A stretch of DNA of 39,976 nucleotides from the NCBI GenBank assembly GCA_013286805.1, contig JABDEY010000010.1:1-39976 (forward strand). The letters run 5' to 3'. This document shows, piece by piece, positions 34,193 to 39,976 of this stretch. The stretch comes from Bacteroidota bacterium. Lineage in GTDB: Bacteria; Bacteroidota; Bacteroidia; JABDFU01. Made by a program: the position numbers and the translations under genes. The notes under the pieces were generated by a model. The model worked only from the letters and a program-made list of their open reading frames with translations, did not search any database and was not told the DNA's origin. Positions within the stretch are counted from its first letter, which is position 1. Every line of letters begins with the position of its first letter.

Positions 34193-34828
34193 CTAAGGTA
34201 GGTCTAAATTCTGTTCTTGTCCCGGATCATTTGCTGGTTCATTCTTAAGGCCAGTATCCTCTTCACCTTCCCATTCGTACTGTTCACGCTGAGGCCCTTC
34301 CTTTCTCAGAAAAAAAGCGATTATGAAGCCAGCTACAGCACCCAGGAGATGCGATTCCCAGGATATTTTCTCCTGAAAAGGGAAAATGCCCCATATCAGG
34401 CTTCCGTACAAAAAAATCATTAGCAGGGAGATTGCCATCAGGCTGCGCTTTCTCCTGAATAGTCCACTGTAAAAAAGGAAACAGACAAAACTGTAAATCA
34501 AGCCGCTTGCACCCACATGATAGGCCTCCCTACCGGCAAGCCAAACCCAGAGCCCCGTTGAAAAATACACCCAGAAAAATGCGGGGAAGGCCAATTCCCG
34601 ATAAAAATAAAAGGTAATGATGCCAAGAAAAAACAGGGGGATGGTATTGGAAATAAGATGCTCATTACTCGAATGGATTAAGGGTCCAACTGCAATTCCA
34701 ATAAGACCACCAGGTCGACGCGGGTAAATACCCCATCTGATCAAATTGAGATCAAATGTCTGGTCGATCATCCGGATAACCCAGAGGAATAAAATAAAAA
34801 GTACAGGATAGGCCACAATCCGCAACAA
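34193..34828 (-). CDS. Rhomboid family intramembrane serine protease
   Basis: This protein of about 211 residues has six predicted membrane helices. The catalytic dyad is present: Ser108 in HVGASGLIYS and His160 in SWESHLLGA. The upstream HSSNEHLISN segment supplies the conserved His57 and Asn61. It cleaves membrane-embedded substrates within the bilayer. The frame has no ATG upstream: the start drawn is TTG at 34828, and CTG or other codons up to the mutase stop could also serve, adding about ten residues (SLHPNTRFL). The acidic C-terminal tail (residues 175-211) is cytoplasmic. It is packed between the mutase and ABC-F genes, probably as one operon. Confidence 0.88.
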   Translation of the reverse strand: MLRIVAYPVLFILFLWVIRMIDQTFDLNLIRWGIYPRRPGGLIGIAVGPLIHSSNEHLISNTIPLFFLGIITFYFYRELAFPAFFWVYFSTGLWVWLAGREAYHVGASGLIYSFVCFLFYSGLFRRKRSLMAISLLMIFLYGSLIWGIFPFQEKISWESHLLGAVAGFIIAFFLRKEGPQREQYEWEGEEDTGLKNEPANDPGQEQNLDLP

Positions 34829-34857
34829 AAACCTGGTATTTGGATGTAAACTCAGGC

Positions 34858-36426
34858 TTAACTTTTAAATTCTCCAAATACTCTCCGCATCACATCTGCA
34901 ATCTCTCCCAATGTTGCATAGCTCTCACAGGCTTCAAGAATAACAGGCATCAGGTTAGCAGTACTTTGTGCATCCGTTTCCAACTTAGCTAAAACAGTTT
35001 TCACTTTGAACGGATCACGTGCGGCCTTAAGACTGTTTAATTTTTCAATTTGCTGTTTGCGAACAGAATCAGCTATCATCCCAACATTTATGGGTGGCTT
35101 TTCATCCGTCTTAAACTTATTAACACCAACAATGATTTTTTCATCCTTTTGAATCCCATTTTGATAATCATATGCAGAAATAGCAATTTCCTGTTGTAAA
35201 AAGCCCTGCTCTATGGCACTTACAGAGCCACCCATAGCATCAATTCTACGAATGTATTCCCATGCTTTTGCCTCAACTTCGTTGGTGAGTGTTTCAACAA
35301 AATAAGAACCTGCCAAAGGATCTACGGTATCTGCAATACCGCTTTCGAAACCCAGAATCTGTTGGGTTCTCAGGGCAATTCGTGCTGCTTCTTCGGTTGG
35401 CAGAGAGATGGCTTCATCAAAACCGTTGGTATGCAGGGATTGAGTTCCGCCCAATACCGCAGCTAATGCCTGTACTGTTACCCGGACTATATTATTATGA
35501 GGTTGTTGGGCCGTCAGCGTTGAGCCTCCTGTCTGAGTATGAAAACGCAGCATCTGTGCACGGGAATCAGTGGCGCCTAAGTCTTTGGTTATTTGTGCCC
35601 ACATCCTGCGGGCTGCACGAAATTTAGCCACTTCTTCAAACAAATTATTATGCGCATTGAAGAAAAAGGATACTCGTTTGCCAAATACATTTATGTCCAA
35701 CCCTTTTTCGATGGCTGCTTTTAAATAGGCCTTTCCGTTTGCAAGTGTAAATGCTAATTCCTGTACTGCTGTTGATCCCGCTTCACGAATGTGGTAGCCG
35801 GAAACAGAAATAGTATTCCATTTAGGGACTTCTTTGCTGCAATACTCAAAAATGTCAGTAATTAAACGCATGGAAGGCTTTGGTGGATAGATATACGTTC
35901 CACGGGCGGCGTATTCTTTCAGAATGTCATTCTGAATGGTGCCTGAAATTTTTTTCAAATCCGCCCCTTGCCTCCTGGCTACTGCGATATACATTGCTAA
36001 CAAAATGGATGCAGTGGAATTAATGGTCATGGAGGTAGTCACCTGTTCCAGGTTAATACCTTCAAATAAAACTTCCATATCCATTAATGAATCTATTGCT
36101 ACCCCCGCCTTACCTACTTCACCATCCGACATTTCATGGTCCGAATCATATCCAATCTGTGTTGGAAGGTCAAAAGCTACTGAAAGTCCGGTAGTTCCAT
36201 TCTTCAGAAGGTAATGGTACCTCCTGTTGGATTCTTCTGCAGTTGAAAAGCCTGCATACTGACGCATTGTCCAAAGCTTACTTCGGTACATCGTTTGTTG
36301 AACACCTCTTGTGAAAGGGTATACACCAGCTTCTTCTTCGGAAAAACCCTGTTTGGTATAGATTTGCTTAATCTCTATGCCAGAATCGGTCTCAAACCGC
36401 ACCTTTCTTTGCTCTTCCATTCCCAT
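34858..36426 (-). CDS. Methylmalonyl-CoA mutase, catalytic large-subunit type without B12 domain
   Basis: The protein is about 522 residues from Met at 36426 (36420 is also possible; 36465 gives an unlikely extension). It holds the substrate-binding TIM barrel: [22 protein letters not shown] (about 38-59), [16 protein letters not shown], and [16 protein letters not shown]. The C-terminal cobalamin-binding domain with DxHxxG is absent; the protein ends at about 520 residues, matching the split form in which a separate small subunit carries B12. That partner is not in this window. The reaction interconverts succinyl-CoA and (R)-methylmalonyl-CoA in propionate metabolism. It diverges from rplS with 91 bases between starts. 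Confidence 0.92.
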   Translation of the reverse strand: MGMEEQRKVRFETDSGIEIKQIYTKQGFSEEEAGVYPFTRGVQQTMYRSKLWTMRQYAGFSTAEESNRRYHYLLKNGTTGLSVAFDLPTQIGYDSDHEMSDGEVGKAGVAIDSLMDMEVLFEGINLEQVTTSMTINSTASILLAMYIAVARRQGADLKKISGTIQNDILKEYAARGTYIYPPKPSMRLITDIFEYCSKEVPKWNTISVSGYHIREAGSTAVQELAFTLANGKAYLKAAIEKGLDINVFGKRVSFFFNAHNNLFEEVAKFRAARRMWAQITKDLGATDSRAQMLRFHTQTGGSTLTAQQPHNNIVRVTVQALAAVLGGTQSLHTNGFDEAISLPTEEAARIALRTQQILGFESGIADTVDPLAGSYFVETLTNEVEAKAWEYIRRIDAMGGSVSAIEQGFLQQEIAISAYDYQNGIQKDEKIIVGVNKFKTDEKPPINVGMIADSVRKQQIEKLNSLKAARDPFKVKTVLAKLETDAQSTANLMPVILEACESYATLGEIADVMRRVFGEFKS

Positions 36427-36443
36427 AAAAGTAGTTAAATTAA

Positions 36444-36475
36444 TTTGGTAAATCGAGGTAAACAAGTTATCTTTG
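36444..36475 (+). promoter_or_regulatory. Bacteroidota-type promoter for rplS
   Basis: TTTG (36444-36447) and TATCTTTG (36468-36475) are separated by 20 bases and match the -33 TTTG / -7 TAnnTTTG consensus. The ATG of rplS is at 36518. This is the best-matched promoter in the window. Confidence 0.6.
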
Positions 36476-36517
36476 CAGACCTTTTTATTGAAAAAAGTTC
36501 ATCTAATACTATGCGTT

Positions 36518-36904
36518 ATGGGTTCGATTAAATTTGTTGAGAAAGAGATGTTAGCTGAAGCTAAACATCCTGATTTTAAAGCCGGAGATACGGTCACTGT
36601 TCATTATAAAATCAAAGAAGGAGAAAAGGAGCGTATTCAGCAGTACACGGGTGTTGTGATTCAGCGTAAAGGACAGGGTTCCGGACAATCTTTCACTGTT
36701 CGCAAAATGTCGAATGGGGTTGGAGTTGAGCGTGTATTTCCTTTGCAGTCTATCTTTATTGATAAAATTGAAGTGAATAAAAAAGGTGTTGTCCGCAGGG
36801 CTAAATTATTTTACCTGCGTGCACTTACCGGTAAAAGTGCCCGTATCACTGAGAAGAAAGTATTGGACAAGGCCGATAAGGCTGAAGTTTCAACTGTGGA
36901 ATAA
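36518..36904 (+). CDS. rplS: Large-subunit ribosomal protein bL19
   Basis: This 128-residue ribosomal protein starts at ATG 36518 ([11 protein letters not shown]), the family-typical opening. A TTG start at 36473 would add 15 hydrophobic residues and overlap the promoter -7 element, so it is rejected. Core motifs are [56 protein letters not shown] and [10 protein letters not shown]. bL19 sits at the 30S-50S interface. The tail ([11 protein letters not shown]) is acidic. Its 3' end overlaps the convergent pyrF by 15 bases. Confidence 0.97.
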   Translation: MGSIKFVEKEMLAEAKHPDFKAGDTVTVHYKIKEGEKERIQQYTGVVIQRKGQGSGQSFTVRKMSNGVGVERVFPLQSIFIDKIEVNKKGVVRRAKLFYLRALTGKSARITEKKVLDKADKAEVSTVE

Positions 36905-37741
36905 GATAGAACCGGCTATTATTTTTTCCATTTCTTCCTGAATTTTTTTAGCCTCCTCCTTTGCTTTTTGGGCAAAGTTGCTGTCTTTTCCCGCATACAA
37001 TATACTTCTGGAAATATTCACCAGTAATCCACAGGTTTTATTCATGCCGTACCTGGAGACTTCCTGAAGGCTGCCCCCTTGAACACCTACTCCCGGAACA
37101 AGCAAAAAATGATCGGGGGCAATTGCCCTCACTTCTGCAAGCATCTCAGGTCGTGTAGCTCCAACTACAAACATCATATTTTCTAAATGGCCCCAATTTT
37201 GGGCAGTCCTGATGACTTCCTGAAAAAGTTTAACCTTTTCATTTTTAAAAGACCTTGCCAACTCTTTAAGTTGAAAATCTTCTGCTCCTTTGTTGGAGGT
37301 TAGTGCAAGCAAAATTACCCACTTGCCTGTATATTTCAGAAAGGGAGCTATTGAATCTTCACCCATATAAGGAGCAATCGTGATGGAATCAAAATTCAAG
37401 TGTTCAAAAAATGCACTAGCATACATTCCGGAAGTATTTCCAATATCACCTCGCTTGGCATCAGCTATTGTAAACACGCCAGGACATACGACCTGCATAT
37501 ACTTTACAGTATGTTCCATGGCCTCCCACCCTGCTGATCCCATGCTTTCATAAAATGCAGTATTCACCTTGTAAGCAACACAAAACTCATGCGTGGCATC
37601 AATGATCTGCCTGTTAAATTCAAAAACTCCTTTTGAAGAACGATCAATTCCATCTGGCAATTTGTCTACATCTGTATCAAGGCCAACACAGAGGAATGAT
37701 CTTTTCTTCTTTATATTTTTAAAAAGCTCCTGATGCGTCAT
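36890..37741 (-). CDS. pyrF: Orotidine 5'-phosphate decarboxylase
   Basis: This 283-residue enzyme is of the longer PyrF type and makes UMP from OMP, the last step of UMP synthesis. The opening [13 protein letters not shown] and the active-site Asp-Lys-Asp set in [13 protein letters not shown] (Asp94, Lys96, Asp99) are clear. The phosphate-binding loop [12 protein letters not shown] is present. The start overlaps the prfA 3' end by 23 bases, indicating translational coupling. The 3' end overlaps rplS by 15 bases on the opposite strand. Confidence 0.96.
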   Translation of the reverse strand: MTHQELFKNIKKKRSFLCVGLDTDVDKLPDGIDRSSKGVFEFNRQIIDATHEFCVAYKVNTAFYESMGSAGWEAMEHTVKYMQVVCPGVFTIADAKRGDIGNTSGMYASAFFEHLNFDSITIAPYMGEDSIAPFLKYTGKWVILLALTSNKGAEDFQLKELARSFKNEKVKLFQEVIRTAQNWGHLENMMFVVGATRPEMLAEVRAIAPDHFLLVPGVGVQGGSLQEVSRYGMNKTCGLLVNISRSILYAGKDSNFAQKAKEEAKKIQEEMEKIIAGSILFHS

Positions 37742-38798
37742 TCTTCAATCGTTCTGCGTTTTCTGCAATATGCAAGGCATCAATAAATGCCTGAATGTCA
37801 CCATTAACAAAGGCAGTCAGGTTATAACTTGTAAGATTAATACGGTGGTCTGTAACTCTGTTTTGCGGATAATTATAGGTTCTGATTTTCTCCGAGCGGT
37901 CACCTGTGGAAACCATTGTTTTGCGGCGTTTGGTAACCGAGTCGTGTTGCTTTTGCAATTCCATCTCATAAAGCCTGGTTCTTAACATCTTCATGGCTCG
38001 CTCCCTGTTGCCATGCTGGGATCGCTCTACCTGACAGGTAATAACAATGCCGCTAGGTTTATGTGTTAACTGAACCTTGGTTTCTACCTTATTCACGTTC
38101 TGCCCTCCCGCCCCACCTGAACGCGAAGTGGTCACTTCTAAATCTGCCGGATTTATTACCACATCCACATCATCTGCTTCCGGCAAAACAACAACTGTAG
38201 CAGCGGATGTGTGAACACGACCCTGCTGCTCTGTTTCCGGAACCCGTTGCACACGGTGCACTCCTGATTCAAATTTTAAAACTCCAAAAGCGTTATCACC
38301 AATGACATTGAAAACAACTTCTTTTACTCCACCTACTGTGCCTTCTGATATATCAACCAGTTCCACTTTAAATCCTCTGTTTTCACAAAAACGAACATAC
38401 ATGCGGTATAATTCCCCTGCAAACAGGCTGGCTTCATCACCGCCTGTGCCGGCACGCACTTCGACAATTGCGTTGCGTATATCTTCCGGATCTTTTGGCA
38501 CTAGCAACAGACGGATATATTCATCCATCTTTTCCTTCTTTACCTCCAGTTCAAGAAGGTCTGACTTTGCCATTTGTCTTAGTTCATCGTCTTTCTCCTC
38601 ATTTAACATTTTTTTATTAAAAAAAATGTTCTCAACGATGTCCCGATACTGGTAGTAAGTCGCTACAATTTCCTTTAATTGTTTGTATTCACGATTCAGC
38701 TTCGTAAAAAGCTGCATGTTAAAAATGACCTTGGGGTCTGCCAGTTGCAGTTCAACATCCTTCCATCGCTTTTCAATAGCAGCTAACTTCTCTAACAC
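37719..38798 (-). CDS. prfA: Peptide chain release factor 1
   Basis: This 359-residue class I release factor has the GGQ motif (231-233, in [15 protein letters not shown]) that triggers peptidyl-tRNA hydrolysis. The codon-recognition tripeptide is PET (187-189) in [13 protein letters not shown], the PxT form of RF1, which reads UAA and UAG. RF2 would carry SPF. Length is normal. It lies 15 bases after purM and overlaps pyrF, so purM-prfA-pyrF is probably one transcript. Confidence 0.97.
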   Translation of the reverse strand: MLEKLAAIEKRWKDVELQLADPKVIFNMQLFTKLNREYKQLKEIVATYYQYRDIVENIFFNKKMLNEEKDDELRQMAKSDLLELEVKKEKMDEYIRLLLVPKDPEDIRNAIVEVRAGTGGDEASLFAGELYRMYVRFCENRGFKVELVDISEGTVGGVKEVVFNVIGDNAFGVLKFESGVHRVQRVPETEQQGRVHTSAATVVVLPEADDVDVVINPADLEVTTSRSGGAGGQNVNKVETKVQLTHKPSGIVITCQVERSQHGNRERAMKMLRTRLYEMELQKQHDSVTKRRKTMVSTGDRSEKIRTYNYPQNRVTDHRINLTSYNLTAFVNGDIQAFIDALHIAENAERLKNDASGAF

Positions 38799-38813
38799 AC
38801 TTTAAAATTAAGG

Positions 38814-39976
38814 CTAATAAACAAACTCACCAAATTCCGATTGAATTGTGAGTTTTCTTTCTGAAGGTCCTTCCACATGGCCAATAATCCTGGCTTCTAC
38901 ATTAAATGACTTTGAAATTGAAATGATATCCTCTGCAATAGCTGCAGGAACATACAATTCCATGCGATGCCCCATATTAAATACCTGGTACATTTCCTTC
39001 CACTCCGTCCCGCTTTGCCCCTGAATAAATTTAAATAAATAAGGGACAGGAAATAAATTATCTTTTACCACGTGCAGATTCCTAATGAAATGCAATACCT
39101 TGGTTTGTCCACCTCCACTGCAATGTACTATGCCGTTAATTTCCGCCCGGTATTTGTCCAATACCTTCTTAATCACAGGAGCGTAGGTCCGGGTTGGGGA
39201 AAGGACCAAATTCCCTGCAGTTAAAGTTATATCCTGTTCTACAGGAATTCCGGATCTAATATTTACCTGATCCGTCAACTTTGCTTTTCCGGAATAAACA
39301 AGCTCTGCAGGAATACTTCCATTAAAACTCTCCGGATATTTAACTGCATAACTTCTGTCAAATACATCGTGACGGGCAGCAGTCAATCCATTGCTTCCCA
39401 TTCCGCTTGTATATTCCTTTTCATAAGCTGCCTGCCCATCAGATGCTAATCCAACTATTACATTACCGGCCTGAATGCGACTGTTATCAATTACTTCGTT
39501 GCGTTTTATACGACAAATCACCGTTGAATCCACAATAATGGTACGAACCAGGTCACCAACATCAGCAGTTTCACCTCCGGTTGAATAAATTCCTATTCCG
39601 TATCCTCTTAATTTTAATAAAAATTCTTCCGTTCCGTTAATGATATCCTTAATCACCTCTCCCGGGATTAAATTCTTATTTCGTCCGATTGTTGATGAAA
39701 ATAAAATCTTATCGGTGGCACCCACACATAGCAGATCGTCCGTATTCATAACAATGGCATCCTGCGCTATTCCCCTCCAGACACTTCTGTCTCCGGTCTC
39801 TTTCCAGTACATATAAGCCAATGATGACTTAGTGCCTGCACCATCCGCATGCATTACGATGCAATACTCATTATCCTGAGTCAGGAAATCAGGAACAATT
39901 TTACAGAAAGCACCGGGAAAAAGACCTTTATCTACATCAGAAATAGCTGTGTGTACATCGTCTTTCGATGCAGAAA
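38814..39976 (-). CDS. purM: Phosphoribosylformylglycinamidine cyclo-ligase (AIR synthetase), 5' end cut
   Basis: About 387 codons are visible; the frame runs off the right edge upstream of ATG 39854. That Met is internal, because the preceding codons encode SASKDDVHTAISDVDKGLFPG, conserved N-terminal sequence of this enzyme. Only a few residues appear to be missing. HADGAGTKSSLAYMYW carries the ATP-binding Gly-Thr-Lys; VGLASDGQAAYEKEYTSGMGSNGLT and HCSGGGQTKVLHF are further family marks. It converts FGAM to AIR with ATP in purine synthesis. It is the first gene of the run with prfA and pyrF. Confidence 0.95.
   Translation of the reverse strand, partial: SASKDDVHTAISDVDKGLFPGAFCKIVPDFLTQDNEYCIVMHADGAGTKSSLAYMYWKETGDRSVWRGIAQDAIVMNTDDLLCVGATDKILFSSTIGRNKNLIPGEVIKDIINGTEEFLLKLRGYGIGIYSTGGETADVGDLVRTIIVDSTVICRIKRNEVIDNSRIQAGNVIVGLASDGQAAYEKEYTSGMGSNGLTAARHDVFDRSYAVKYPESFNGSIPAELVYSGKAKLTDQVNIRSGIPVEQDITLTAGNLVLSPTRTYAPVIKKVLDKYRAEINGIVHCSGGGQTKVLHFIRNLHVVKDNLFPVPYLFKFIQGQSGTEWKEMYQVFNMGHRMELYVPAAIAEDIISISKSFNVEARIIGHVEGPSERKLTIQSEFGEFVY

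Noticed and set aside
34858-36426. Methylmalonyl-CoA mutase as a truncated pseudogene
   Set aside because: It ends cleanly at the length of the known split large subunit, and all barrel motifs are present.
36473-36517. TTG start adding 15 residues to bL19
   Set aside because: The extension overlaps the promoter -7 element and is absent from family members, which begin at the [11 protein letters not shown] position.
39776-39854. ATG 39854 as the purM start
   Set aside because: Conserved N-terminal residues of the enzyme continue in frame to the window edge, so this Met is internal.

Overview
The window looks like a chromosomal segment of a Bacteroidota bacterium, probably free-living or a metagenome-assembled genome. 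The evidence is the gene content: two giant two-component-type propeller sensors, a LytTR response regulator, a DCC-family thiol oxidoreductase, a stand-alone methylmalonyl-CoA mutase catalytic subunit, a Bacteroidota-type HMG-CoA lyase, MbnP-like and lipobox lipoproteins. Genes lack clear Shine-Dalgarno sequences, and several upstream regions carry TAnnTTTG-like -7 elements. Most of the window is core chromosome. No insertion sequence, prophage, CRISPR array or rRNA was seen.

Layout, left to right. 1-261: end of a DUF4197 protein. 320-3116: a minus-strand trio (HMA-type metal-binding protein, outer-membrane beta-barrel, DCC oxidoreductase) diverging from a plus-strand MbnP-like lipoprotein, a possible metal (copper) handling locus. 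3135-4510: an NlpC/P60 peptidase facing a DUF6580 membrane protein. 4636-8289: a 14-repeat propeller sensor ending in PAS and a SpoIIE/PP2C phosphatase. 8473-11133: clpB. 11134-11664: a gene-poor gap with repeats and hairpins. 11665-14210: HMG-CoA lyase, a DciA-like DUF721 protein and recF. 14265-15502: a membrane TPR protein and ribH. 15578-15666: tRNA-Ser(GCT).

Right half. 15775-16236: a small zinc-finger/PD-(D/E)XK-like protein. 16256-28236: pbpC and a giant alpha-2-macroglobulin lipoprotein, both on the minus strand, with a propeller histidine kinase and LytTR regulator on the plus strand between them. 28400-31208: two double-domain universal stress proteins and an unknown lipoprotein. 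31423-36426: a SirB1-like protein, an ABC-F ATPase, a rhomboid protease and the methylmalonyl-CoA mutase catalytic subunit. 36518-39976: rplS, facing a purM-prfA-pyrF run whose purM is cut by the window edge.

Three points stand out. The first is the A2M/PBP1C pair enclosing a sensor kinase and regulator, which suggests a self-monitoring envelope-defence or wall-repair module. The second is a change in strand composition near the tRNA-Ser (about 15.5-16.3 kb): the plus strand is C- and A-rich to the left whatever the gene direction, and T-rich with neutral or G-leaning skew to the right. The third is a set of short intergenic repeats (a GGCTCAA-plus-hairpin family, a nested repeat at 11430-11520 and TAATCAG-type repeats) seen only in the left part. 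All functional assignments come from reading motifs by eye; no database search was run.
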